In this document: positions 1 through 8,336 of the stretch, one piece after another
How the letters are laid out: every line of letters begins with the position of its first letter
Position numbering within the stretch: position 1 is the first letter of the stretch
NCBI RefSeq assembly: GCF_000585335.1
Contig: NZ_KK073872.1
Location: 1,479,283-1,543,282, forward strand
DNA length: 64,000 bases
Reading direction: 5' to 3'
Source: Cloacibacillus evryensis DSM 19522
GTDB taxonomy: Bacteria; Synergistota; Synergistia; Synergistales; Synergistaceae
Made by a program: the position numbers and the translations under genes
The notes under the pieces: generated by a model
Databases searched by the model: none
The model's input: only the letters and a program-made list of their open reading frames with translations
What the model was told of the DNA's origin: nothing

Positions 1-2
1 TC

Positions 3-848
3 GTCATCGTAGCCTATGAGGAGACCTGCAAACGCTGGAATGTGAAAGGGCCGGGATTCTCCCTCTGGTGCCACAACATAATCCCGCTCTGCCGCGGCCT
101 CGGCAGCTCCGCCGGCGCCGTCGTCGCCGGAGTCCTCATAGCCAAATATCTCACCGGCTATGAGGCCGGCGAGGACGAACTGCTGCGCGCGATGACCGTC
201 ATCGAGGGCCATCCTGACAACGTCGCTCCCTGCTACCTCGGCGGCATGGTCGTGAGCTGCTGGGACGGGCAGGACCTTCGCTACGTCAACCTGCCGGCGC
301 TGCCGCCAGAGGTGCTCTGCGTCGTCGCCGTACCCGACGAGAGGGTCAAGACCTCCGACGCGCGCAAGGCGCTTCCCAAAGAGGTCCCCTTCGGGGACGC
401 CGTTTTCAACGTAGGGCGCGCGGCGCTGCTCACCGCCGCCTGGGCCACCGGCAAATGGGATTACCTCAAATGGGGAATGGACGACAAGCTCCATCAGCCC
501 TACCGCAGCAAGCTTTTCTCCGGCGGCGAAGTCATCTTCTCGCGCGTGGAGGCGCTGCCGGAGTGCCTCAGCGTCGCGATCAGCGGTTCGGGGCCCAGCG
601 TCATCGCGCTCGTCAAGGGAACGACCCACCGTGTCGCGGAGGCGATGTGCCGCACATTCACCGAACATGGGGTGCGCTCGCAGTTCTTCGTTCTCGACGG
701 AAGTGCCCAGGGCGCGCGCGTCGACATAAGCATGGAGCTTAAGGAAGCGCTGGAAGCGGTAAATTCACCGGCAGGCCCGTCCTCGGAAATTTCCGCCGCT
801 CGCGCAGGCGAACAGGGGACTGCGAACAAAGCCGGGGGGTGCAGATAA
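3..848 (+). CDS. thrB: Homoserine kinase (5' end outside window)
   Basis: GHMP-family kinase phosphorylating homoserine to O-phosphohomoserine in threonine synthesis. The frame is open from base 3 with no stop, so the gene starts upstream of the window; 281 residues are visible. The ATP-binding GHMP motif (PLCRGLGSSAGAVVAG) lies near the visible N-terminus and the glycine-rich C-terminal motif (AISGSGPSVIAL) follows. The stop directly abuts the lysC start, and asd follows, so this is an aspartate-family operon. The last 30 or so residues (after IEL-like helix ...ALEAV) are not typical of the family and are encoded by a mini-element that recurs in livG (see 754-824). Identification is confident from motifs and context. 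Confidence 0.9.
   Translation, partial: VIVAYEETCKRWNVKGPGFSLWCHNIIPLCRGLGSSAGAVVAGVLIAKYLTGYEAGEDELLRAMTVIEGHPDNVAPCYLGGMVVSCWDGQDLRYVNLPALPPEVLCVVAVPDERVKTSDARKALPKEVPFGDAVFNVGRAALLTAAWATGKWDYLKWGMDDKLHQPYRSKLFSGGEVIFSRVEALPECLSVAISGSGPSVIALVKGTTHRVAEAMCRTFTEHGVRSQFFVLDGSAQGARVDISMELKEALEAVNSPAGPSSEISAARAGEQGTANKAGGCR
754..824 (+). repeat. In-frame mini-element copy in the 3' end of thrB
   Basis: This 71-bp stretch resembles the 78-bp tandem unit in the 3' end of livG (50176-50338). Shared blocks are aagcgg at the left, ggaaatttc in the middle and gcgaacaggggactgcg at the right. The reading frame is the same in both genes, giving shared residues EIS..RA..EQGTA. It is 6 bp (two codons) shorter than the livG unit, so frame is kept. 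The inner palindrome is degraded here compared with livG. I infer a small dispersed element; I do not recognise it as a named family. Confidence 0.65.
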
Positions 849-2081
849 ATGGAATGGGAAAAATTGCCGCTTACGGTCCTTAAATTCGGCGGCTCCTCGG
901 TCGCCGATTCCGAGAGGATGAAGCATGTGGCGCAGATAGTCAAAAAGATACGCGACAAGGGCTTCCGCGTCGCCGTCGTCGTCTCCGCGATGGGCAACAT
1001 GACGGACGAGCTGCTCGCACTCGCGAGCGACGTCGCCACGGAGAAGGACGGACGCGAGATGGACCAGCTGCTCGCCACAGGAGAGCAGCAGAGCGTGGCG
1101 CTGCTTTCGCTTGCGATAAAGCAGTACGGCATCCCGGCGCAGTCCTTCACGGCGCTGCAGGCCGGCATAAAGGCCGCGGGTTTCCCGATGGAGGGCCGTA
1201 TCTACAGAATAGAGCCTGATGCCGTGGAAAGGGCGCTTAACGAAGGCACCGTAGCCGTCATCACCGGATTTCAGGCGATAACGGACAACGGCGACGTCAT
1301 CACACTCGGACGCGGCGGCTCCGACCTTTCGGCGGTCGCGCTGGCGGCGGCGCTGGGGGCCGACTCATGTCAGCTACTTAAGGACGTAACGGGGATAATG
1401 ACCGGCGACCCGCGCGTCGTGAAAAAACCTAAAAAGCTGGCGCAACTCGGCTTTGACGAGTGCATGGAGATGGCGGTGCAGGGCGCGAAAGTGCTGCAGG
1501 CGCGCAGCGTCGAAATGGCGGCGCGCTACGAAATGCCGCTTTACGTCGGTTCAAGCTTTGTGGAAGAGGAGGGTACTTGGGTAATGAGCAATCCGGTAAC
1601 AGAGGGACTTATAATAAAAGCGGTCATACAGGACATGAAGGTGGCGAAGGTGGTGCTTCTCGGAGTGCCTGACATCCCCGGCATCGCGGCGCGCCTCTTT
1701 GCGAACCTTGCGGAGAAGGGCGTCGGCGCGGAGATGATAATTCAAAACAACATGCGCGGCGGCGTCAACGACATTGGCTTCCTCGTTAAAAAGACGAGTT
1801 TGGAGGTGGCGAGCCAGGTCTGCCGCGAACTTTGCCGCGAGATCGACGCGCAGGGCGTCTCCTTCGATACGGAGATCGCACGCGTCTCCATTGTCGGCGC
1901 CGGCATCGCGAACCACCCGGAGATACCTTCAAAAATGTTCAACATTCTCGCCGAGGCGGGCATCAACATCGAGATGATCGCCTCCACGGCGCTGTCCATC
2001 ACCTGCGTCGTCGGCTCGGCGCGCGCGGACGACGCCGTGCGCGAACTCCACGATCATTTTATCGACGAGGTGGCATTCTAA
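849..2081 (+). CDS. lysC: Aspartate kinase
   Basis: Phosphorylates L-aspartate, the committed step to lysine, threonine and methionine. At 410 residues it has the usual monofunctional length: an N-terminal amino acid kinase domain beginning with VLKFGGSSVAD, the LGRGGSDLSAVALAAAL substrate-binding segment, and two C-terminal ACT regulatory domains (about residues 265-410, including GGVNDIGFLV and INIEMIASTALSIT). The start codon immediately follows the thrB stop and the gene ends in TAATG, sharing one base with the asd start, which implies translational coupling. Feedback control by lysine or threonine is expected for this architecture but not shown by the sequence. Confidence 0.95.
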   Translation: MEWEKLPLTVLKFGGSSVADSERMKHVAQIVKKIRDKGFRVAVVVSAMGNMTDELLALASDVATEKDGREMDQLLATGEQQSVALLSLAIKQYGIPAQSFTALQAGIKAAGFPMEGRIYRIEPDAVERALNEGTVAVITGFQAITDNGDVITLGRGGSDLSAVALAAALGADSCQLLKDVTGIMTGDPRVVKKPKKLAQLGFDECMEMAVQGAKVLQARSVEMAARYEMPLYVGSSFVEEEGTWVMSNPVTEGLIIKAVIQDMKVAKVVLLGVPDIPGIAARLFANLAEKGVGAEMIIQNNMRGGVNDIGFLVKKTSLEVASQVCRELCREIDAQGVSFDTEIARVSIVGAGIANHPEIPSKMFNILAEAGINIEMIASTALSITCVVGSARADDAVRELHDHFIDEVAF

Positions 2082-3085
2082 TGGGCGCCAAGAGAGTGGC
2101 GGTGCTCGGAGCTACCGGGCTGGTCGGACGCGAGATGCTTTACACGCTGGAACAGAGAAAATTCCCCGTTTCAGAACTCATCCCGCTTGCCTCTCCGCGC
2201 TCCGCGGGCAAAAAGGTGGTATTCAACGGCGAAGAGATAGAGGTGCGGGCCGTTAACGAAGATTCCTTCAAGGGAGTCGACATCGCCCTCTTCTCGGCGG
2301 GCGGCAAGACCTCAAAACAGTGGGCGCCGGTCGCCGCGGCGAGCGGCGCGGTCGTCATCGACAACAGCTCCGCCTGGCGCATGGACCCGGAGGTGCCGCT
2401 CATCGTGCCGGAGATCAACGCCGGCGACGTCTCGATGGCGAAGAACAAGGGGATCATCGCGAACCCGAACTGCTCGACGATACAGGCCGTCGTCGTTCTC
2501 TATCCTCTTCACAAGGCAGCCGGACTGAAATACATAAACATCAGCACCTATCAGTCGGTCGCCGGTACCGGCAAGGCGGCGATCGAGTCGCTGCGCGACG
2601 GCGCGAAGGCGGCGATCAAGGGCGAAGAATACGGCGACGACGTCTATCCGCACAACATCGCCTTCAACCTCCTGCCTCACATCGGCCCCTTCGACGAAGA
2701 GGGCATATCTGAAGAGGAATGGAAGATGGTCAACGAATCGCGCAAGATCATGCACATCCCCGGCCTTCGCGTCAGCGGCATCACCGTGCGCGTACCGATC
2801 TTCCGCTGCCACGGCGAAAGCGTGACGGCGCAGTTTGAACGCCCGCTCAGCCCCGCCGAAGCGCGCGAAATACTGAAAAACGCCCCCGGCGTCGTCGTGC
2901 GCGACGACCCGAAAAACGCCGAATACCCGATGCCCATAGAGACGGCCGGCAAAGACGATGTCTGTGTCGGCCGCATACGCCGCGACACCGGCCTCGACAA
3001 CGCGCTCGCGATGTGGGTCGTAGGCGACAACCTCAGAAAAGGCGCGGCGCTCAACGCGGTGCAGATCGCGGAGAAGCTGCTTTAG
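2081..3085 (+). CDS. asd: Aspartate-semialdehyde dehydrogenase
   Basis: Reduces aspartyl phosphate to aspartate semialdehyde with NADPH. The 334-residue protein has the N-terminal dinucleotide-binding motif GATGLVGREM, the catalytic cysteine in NPNCSTIQ (Cys131) and the following SVAGTGKAAIESL segment typical of bacterial Asd. The start ATG overlaps the lysC stop by one base; an upstream in-frame extension lies wholly inside lysC and is rejected. It is the last gene of the thrB-lysC-asd operon; a hairpin follows about 40 bp downstream. Confidence 0.95.
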   Translation: MGAKRVAVLGATGLVGREMLYTLEQRKFPVSELIPLASPRSAGKKVVFNGEEIEVRAVNEDSFKGVDIALFSAGGKTSKQWAPVAAASGAVVIDNSSAWRMDPEVPLIVPEINAGDVSMAKNKGIIANPNCSTIQAVVVLYPLHKAAGLKYINISTYQSVAGTGKAAIESLRDGAKAAIKGEEYGDDVYPHNIAFNLLPHIGPFDEEGISEEEWKMVNESRKIMHIPGLRVSGITVRVPIFRCHGESVTAQFERPLSPAEAREILKNAPGVVVRDDPKNAEYPMPIETAGKDDVCVGRIRRDTGLDNALAMWVVGDNLRKGAALNAVQIAEKLL

Positions 3086-3123
3086 CGCAGGACAACAGAA
3101 ACCGGAATAAGTATTACGAACGG

Positions 3124-3158
3124 GCGGGAAGCCGCGGATAAAGTTTGCGGATTCCCGC
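3124..3158 (+). terminator. Hairpin downstream of asd
   Basis: Arms gcgggaagccgc and gcggattcccgc pair with a single mismatch around an 11-base loop. No T-run follows, so it may be a weak or factor-assisted terminator, or only an RNA 3' stabiliser. It separates the asd operon from the CRISPR locus. Confidence 0.4.
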
Positions 3159-3284
3159 TCGATTACTGATGCAGGGCGGGATGTATGCTTCCTCCTGTTT
3201 GTTGAAGTTCTGTTTATACGTTTTTTCTCGCCTATCCCTTTGCCTTTTTAACCGTATAGTTTCGTCAAGGTAATTCATTTTTTC

Positions 3285-3293
3285 TGCTATAAT
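3285..3293 (+). promoter_or_regulatory. Extended -10 promoter element upstream of csm6
   Basis: The sequence TGC-TATAAT is a perfect -10 hexamer with the TG of an extended -10 element. No convincing -35 hexamer is seen 16-18 bp upstream, which fits extended -10 promoters. Transcription would begin near 3300, so an ATG at 3295 cannot be the translation start of csm6. Confidence 0.6.
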
Positions 3294-3360
3294 CATGTGG
3301 GAAAACAAAAACAACTTAATACATTTTACACTTCAGCCTTATAAAAAGGACGGGACGCAG

Positions 3361-4713
3361 ATGCAAAAGGACAAGTCAGTTCTCTTCTCACCCATAGGCT
3401 CGACAGACCCCATCTCCAACTGCCGCGACGGAGGAATGCTCCACATTGCCAGAATATACAAACCCTCCAAAGTTATACTTTATTTTTCAGATGAAATGTT
3501 GGCTTTTGAAAAAACTGATCACCGTTACACACGCGCGCTCTCTCTGCTTGGCGAAAAACTTTCTCATGGATTCGATGTTGAGGTACAAAAATGTGCCGAT
3601 ATTACAGAGGTACATAAGTTTGACCTTTTTTATGAAGAATTTGAAAAACGCCTGAAAAAAATAAGTGATGAGAACCCGGAAAGCGAGATACTTGTCAACA
3701 TATCCTCCGGGACGCCGGCGATGAAGAGCGCACTGCAGTTTATAGCGGCGCTTGGCTCTGTAGAAAGACTCACGGCAATACAGGTAGCCACTCCTGAAAA
3801 AAAATGCAACAAACACAGAGCACCCGCAGTCAACTATGATCTTGAGACCGAATGGGCCTGCGACGAGGATAATGAAACAGAAACTTTTGAAGACCGCTCG
3901 GAAGTATCCGGCAGTCTGAATCTGGCCGCGCGGATAAAGAGGGAAACGCTTATCAAACATGTCGAGGCCTACGACTACCACGCCGCGCTTTCAATCGCCG
4001 TCGGACTGGGAGATAAAATCCCGCCTCTCGCCCTGAAACTCCTCGATGCCGCTGCGGCCAGAGCACAGCTTAATCTGAATAGAATCCAGATTTCCTTGAA
4101 GGAGACGGGGGTGAAAATCATCCCCGTAGAGAGTTCCGACCTTCGCAACATCGCCGAATACCTGCTTTGGCTCGACGTCAAACTGAAACGCGGCGAACTG
4201 GCCGATTTCATCCGCGGCCTCACGCCGTTGATCGCGGATCTGTTTGAATATTACATATCAAAGGTCTTGAAAATCGATATAAGAAAATATTGTGACAGCA
4301 GCGGCGAATACAGCCTAAAACTGAAACGTTACAAATTAGAGCGCACTTCAGAGGGAATGAAGATCCTCGAAATGCTTGATGCGCAGTTTAACTGCTATAA
4401 AGACGACTATCTGTCATCGAAGAACATGCTCTGCATTTTAAAAGCCTTCTGTGCCGATAAAATGGCGGCGGAACTCTTTGAAAACATCAGGAATGTGGAA
4501 TCTGCCGTCAGGAATATCGCCGCTCATGAGATCATCGCGATCACGCCGGAATTAATAGAGAAAAAAACCAGAGAAAATGGCTGTGCCTCCGCTCCGGCAG
4601 GGATCCTGAACATGCTCTTCAAGGCGGCGGAGCTTTATGGTATTCCGCAGGGAAAAATAAAAAATTCATACGGCGAGATGAACGAGCTTATAAAAGAGGC
4701 TCTAAAGGGATAG
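3361..4713 (+). CDS. csm6: Csm6-like CARF-HEPN ribonuclease
   Basis: Type III accessory RNase activated by cyclic oligoadenylate made by Cas10. From ATG 3361 the protein has 450 residues. The N-terminal CARF domain carries the conserved NISSGTPAMKSAL segment (residues 113-125), the family's ligand-binding signature. The C-terminal HEPN domain carries the catalytic R-x4-H motif as RNIAAH (residues 384-389). The start was set at 3361 because AAGGA lies 10 bases upstream; an in-frame ATG at 3295 sits on the predicted promoter. It lies 45 bp ahead of cas10 on the same strand and probably shares its transcript. Assignment to Csm6 rather than another CARF-HEPN family rests on these motifs and the csm neighbours. 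Confidence 0.88.
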   Translation: MQKDKSVLFSPIGSTDPISNCRDGGMLHIARIYKPSKVILYFSDEMLAFEKTDHRYTRALSLLGEKLSHGFDVEVQKCADITEVHKFDLFYEEFEKRLKKISDENPESEILVNISSGTPAMKSALQFIAALGSVERLTAIQVATPEKKCNKHRAPAVNYDLETEWACDEDNETETFEDRSEVSGSLNLAARIKRETLIKHVEAYDYHAALSIAVGLGDKIPPLALKLLDAAAARAQLNLNRIQISLKETGVKIIPVESSDLRNIAEYLLWLDVKLKRGELADFIRGLTPLIADLFEYYISKVLKIDIRKYCDSSGEYSLKLKRYKLERTSEGMKILEMLDAQFNCYKDDYLSSKNMLCILKAFCADKMAAELFENIRNVESAVRNIAAHEIIAITPELIEKKTRENGCASAPAGILNMLFKAAELYGIPQGKIKNSYGEMNELIKEALKG

Positions 4714-4758
4714 CAATTCTAAATAGATAGAAGATAACAAGAAACGGAAGGTGATCAA

Positions 4759-7149
4759 GTGACCAGTCGAAAAGAAACGGTGGCTGTAGGCGGTCTGCTC
4801 CATGACATCGGCAAAGTCATCTATCGTGCTGAGATAGAAAGCGGCAGCCACAGCGCCATCGGTTACAAATGGCTGAAGAATATCGCCGCATTCTCAGAGG
4901 CTTCCGAGATATTGGACTGTCTGCGATATCATCACGGAACGGCGATAAGAGGGGCCAAACTCCAGTCTTCCTCGCCGGCCTACATCGTATATATCGCTGA
5001 CAATATCGCGGCCGGAGCCGACCGTCGCGAAGAGATTCCCGAGGAAGGCGAAGCTCACGAGCGTGCGCCGTTTATACGCACAATGCCCCTTGCCTCGGTA
5101 TTCAATCTGCTGAACGGAGGCTCACGCAATTTGGCCTGCTGCCCGCGGAACCTATCACCGACGGCAAATTATCCGCGGGAAGATGCCGGTCAGCTTACGA
5201 CCGCGCTCTATCAGCAAAAAACGAGAGAGTTGAAACATGAGCTGGAGAGCATAGAGTTCAATGGCTCATATATTAACTCACTGCTCTGTCAGCTTGAAAG
5301 CACCTTATCCTTCATCCCATCAAGCACCTCGACAAAAGAGGTCGCCGACATCTCGCTCTTTGACCACGCCAAAATAACCGCGGCCGCGGCGGCCTCCATA
5401 TGCGCCTACCTTGAAGACGCCGGCAGGACGAACTACAAAATGGAGCTTCTGGACAAAGAAAAAGAATTCATGAAAGAGGAGGCTTTTCTCTTCTTCTCCT
5501 GCGACTTTTCGGGCATTCAAAAATTCATTTATCGAGTGGCCTCCAAAGAGGCGCTGAAATCACTGCGCAGCAGATCCTTCGTACTTGAGATGCTGATGGA
5601 ATACCTCATGGACGAGATACTTGAGGAGTGCGGCCTGTCGCGCGCGAATCTGATATACACGGGAGGCGGCCACAGCTACATGCTGCTCCCCAACACGCGG
5701 CAGTCCCGTACCGCGCTGGAAAAATTTGAGAAAAATACAAACCTATGGCTCCGGCGGCAGTTCGGCGACACGCTCTACCTTGCCTGCGGCTGGCTTCCCG
5801 TATCCGCGAACAGTCTTAAAAACACGCCGGCGGAAAAATCACCCTACACCGGCATCTACCGGTCGCTAAGCCGCCTGATCTCCGAGAAAAAGCTTCGCCG
5901 GTACGGCGCGGAAGAGCTTCGCGAACTCAACAAGGCGGGGAGTGAGAGCGGAGCGCGCGAGTGCAAAATCTGCGGCACTGCTGCGAAGCTGCGGCCCGAT
6001 GAGGAACTTTGCGAATGGTGTTCAACATTTGCCGGGATCTCTTCCGAGATACTAAAAAAGGAGATATTCGCCGTAGTTTTGGAAGATGACCAAGAGGGAG
6101 AAAAATATTTAAACGTTCCTAACATTTATACTGAAAAGCCAAGACACATACAATTTAAAAACCATGACGAAGCGCTGACAAAGATAAAGAATGGGGAGGC
6201 CGTTCGCGTCTACAGCAAAAACAGCCCGCACTCCGGCTACAACTACAGCACCAACCTTTATATGGGTGACTACGTCTACGATAAAGATCTCGAAAATCTG
6301 GCGGAAGAGGCAAACGGCGTAAAACGGATCGCCATCCTCCGCGCAGACGTGGACAACCTTGGCAGGACCTTCACTTCCGGCTTTGAACGCACCGGCAAGA
6401 CGCTGAGCGCGGAAGAGCGTGAGCGTTACAAAACGCTTTCTCGCACGGCGGCGCTCTCAAGACAGCTCTCCATGTTCTTCAAGTATCATTTAAACACATT
6501 GCTGAGCGGCAAGGACGGAGAACTCGCCCCCTTCCTGCTTTCGGGCGCCGGCGCCGCTAAAAAAGCGCTTATCGTCTATTCCGGAGGAGACGACATCTTC
6601 ATGGTGGGGGCATGGGACGATATACTGGAAAGCGCTGTCGACATACGCAATGCATTTAAGAAATTCACCGGCGGCGCTCTCACCATATCGGCTGGCATCG
6701 CGATATACCCTTACAAATATCCCATCTATAGAGGCGCGCATCTGGCGGCGGAGCTGGAAGAAAAATCGAAGCGGGTTCCGGGAAAAGATTCCCTTACGCT
6801 CTTCACCGCGGATGAGGGCTACACATATAAGTGGGATGACTTCTCATCGAGAGTGGTCCCTAAACTACGGCTGCTGGGCAAGTTTTTGGACGGGGAGGAC
6901 TCGGAACGGGGCAAGGCCTTCCTATATAAACTTCTTCAACTGCTGCGGCGGGCAGATAAAAAAATAAATATCGCGCGCTGCGCCTACCTGCTGACGCGTC
7001 TTGAGCCAAAAGAAGAGGGCGCAAAAAAGAGGGCCTACGGTGAATTCGCGAAACAAACATACCTGTGGATAACAGACGGTAAGGACAGAGGCGAACTCAT
7101 AACCGCCATCCAAATATATGTATATCTGACAAGAAAGAGGGGCGCGTAA
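4759..7149 (+). CDS. cas10: Cas10 (Csm1), type III-A effector large subunit
   Basis: Signature large subunit of the Csm complex. Of 796 residues, the N-terminus holds an HD nuclease domain (LLHDIGK, His15-Asp16, with YHHG after it), expected to cut DNA. A zinc-ribbon-like element follows (Cys402, Cys405, then a second pair in ELCEWC). The Palm domain has the intact GGDD motif (609-612), expected to make cyclic oligoadenylate from ATP, the signal for the adjacent Csm6. Start is GTG 4759, preceded by GGAAGGTG. Csm2 begins 4 bases after its stop. Both catalytic centres look intact, so the interference system looks functional. Confidence 0.95.
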   Translation: MTSRKETVAVGGLLHDIGKVIYRAEIESGSHSAIGYKWLKNIAAFSEASEILDCLRYHHGTAIRGAKLQSSSPAYIVYIADNIAAGADRREEIPEEGEAHERAPFIRTMPLASVFNLLNGGSRNLACCPRNLSPTANYPREDAGQLTTALYQQKTRELKHELESIEFNGSYINSLLCQLESTLSFIPSSTSTKEVADISLFDHAKITAAAAASICAYLEDAGRTNYKMELLDKEKEFMKEEAFLFFSCDFSGIQKFIYRVASKEALKSLRSRSFVLEMLMEYLMDEILEECGLSRANLIYTGGGHSYMLLPNTRQSRTALEKFEKNTNLWLRRQFGDTLYLACGWLPVSANSLKNTPAEKSPYTGIYRSLSRLISEKKLRRYGAEELRELNKAGSESGARECKICGTAAKLRPDEELCEWCSTFAGISSEILKKEIFAVVLEDDQEGEKYLNVPNIYTEKPRHIQFKNHDEALTKIKNGEAVRVYSKNSPHSGYNYSTNLYMGDYVYDKDLENLAEEANGVKRIAILRADVDNLGRTFTSGFERTGKTLSAEERERYKTLSRTAALSRQLSMFFKYHLNTLLSGKDGELAPFLLSGAGAAKKALIVYSGGDDIFMVGAWDDILESAVDIRNAFKKFTGGALTISAGIAIYPYKYPIYRGAHLAAELEEKSKRVPGKDSLTLFTADEGYTYKWDDFSSRVVPKLRLLGKFLDGEDSERGKAFLYKLLQLLRRADKKINIARCAYLLTRLEPKEEGAKKRAYGEFAKQTYLWITDGKDRGELITAIQIYVYLTRKRGA

Positions 7150-7153
7150 TAAG

Positions 7154-7648
7154 ATGGTTGGACCAGGGGGAAACAGGAACAATTACCAACGGCAAGATAC
7201 AAGGGCAGCATATAACAACAGACAGCCGCAGAGCGCGCAGCCGCAGCCGCAGCCGGTGCCCGCGGAAAAGCTGCCGGCAGAGTATGTCGACCAAGCGGAG
7301 GCCGTAATGCTCTCCCTGCGCACGACAGACAAGCATGGCAACCTTAAATTTAATATAACGGCCAGCAAAATCAGAAAGATACTGACGCTGGTGACAGATA
7401 TCCTGAATGAAGAGAGGTTTAACAAAAACGCGGAGCTGAATCAGGCAAACATACAAAGGCTGAGTATGGCTCGTGTCCGTATCGCTTACGACGCGGGGCG
7501 CGACAATGGTGTAAAAGAGTTTGCGGAAAAGGCAAAACTGCTGAACTACATCAAGGGTATCGGCAAAAGCAGGGCGGAATTTATCCGTTTTGCGGAATAT
7601 ATGGAAGCACTGGTAGCGTGGCACCGGTATCTGGGCGGGGAAAACTAG
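7154..7648 (+). CDS. csm2: Csm2, small subunit of the Csm complex
   Basis: A 164-residue protein placed between cas10 and csm3, the standard csm2 position. The first 40 residues are low-complexity and rich in Asn, Gln and Pro; the rest is predicted helical and ends with a lysine/arginine-rich segment (KAKLLNYIKGIGKSRAEFIRF) that resembles the C-terminal part of Csm2 proteins. Csm2 forms the small-subunit filament along the crRNA-target duplex. The Pro/Gln-rich N-terminal extension is longer than in many homologs. Confidence 0.85.
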   Translation: MVGPGGNRNNYQRQDTRAAYNNRQPQSAQPQPQPVPAEKLPAEYVDQAEAVMLSLRTTDKHGNLKFNITASKIRKILTLVTDILNEERFNKNAELNQANIQRLSMARVRIAYDAGRDNGVKEFAEKAKLLNYIKGIGKSRAEFIRFAEYMEALVAWHRYLGGEN

Positions 7649-7661
7649 AGGAGGCAGAGCA

Positions 7662-8336
7662 ATGAGAGGCAAAATAAAAATAACCACCACACTGAGAGTA
7701 CTGACGGGAATGCACATCGGAGGAAGCGATGCCTTCTCGCCGATAGGAGCTGTTGACAAGCCCGTAATCGACGACCCGCGCACAGGAAGGCCGATAATTC
7801 CCGGAAGCAGCCTCAAAGGAAAGCTGCGTTCGCTGCTTGCCGCACACTTGCAGGGTGACAAAAGGGCCGCCGAACCAAACCAGGACTGCGAAGCGATAAA
7901 GAGACTCTTCGGCGCCAGCGAACCGATAATGAGATCAAGGCTTCAGTTCTCGGACGCCTTCGTTTCCAACGCGGAGGAACTCGAAGCCGTCGGCCTGCGC
8001 GAGGTGAAATTTGAAAACGCGCTTGACCGGATCTCATGCCAGGCAAACCCGCGTCAGATAGAACGCGTGATAAGCGGCGCGGAGTTTTTAGCCGTCATCA
8101 CCTACAACATCCCCGAGAATGAAGAAGAGATAAAAGAGGACATGGCAAACCTAGCGGCGGCCATGCGCCTGCTTCAGATGGACTATCTAGGCGGCCACGG
8201 CAGCCGCGGCAGCGGGCGCGTCAGCTTTAAAAACATCAGGCTGACACAGTCTGGCGGCAGCCTTAAAGAGGAGGATGTGCGGCTTCTGAATGAGACCTTC
8301 AGGGAAATAGAGGAATATGAACTACTATCTATATAA
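7662..8336 (+). CDS. csm3: Csm3, RAMP backbone subunit with target-RNA cleavage site
   Basis: A 224-residue RAMP protein forming the Cas7-like backbone of the Csm complex. The N-terminal segment GAVDKPVIDDP contains Asp32, aligned with the catalytic Asp that cuts target RNA every six bases. It is followed by IIPGSSLKGKLR and, later, the glycine-rich GGHGSRGSGRVSF, both RAMP hallmarks. SD AGGAGG precedes ATG 7662. The last 20 bases overlap the start of csm4. Confidence 0.93.
   Translation: MRGKIKITTTLRVLTGMHIGGSDAFSPIGAVDKPVIDDPRTGRPIIPGSSLKGKLRSLLAAHLQGDKRAAEPNQDCEAIKRLFGASEPIMRSRLQFSDAFVSNAEELEAVGLREVKFENALDRISCQANPRQIERVISGAEFLAVITYNIPENEEEIKEDMANLAAAMRLLQMDYLGGHGSRGSGRVSFKNIRLTQSGGSLKEEDVRLLNETFREIEEYELLSI

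Noticed and set aside
1832-2080. N-terminal extension of asd
   Set aside because: Lies inside lysC in another frame and encodes Arg-rich nonsense; Asd homology begins at 2081.
3295-3360. Upstream start for csm6 at ATG 3295
   Set aside because: It overlaps the -10 element; a ribosome site favours 3361.
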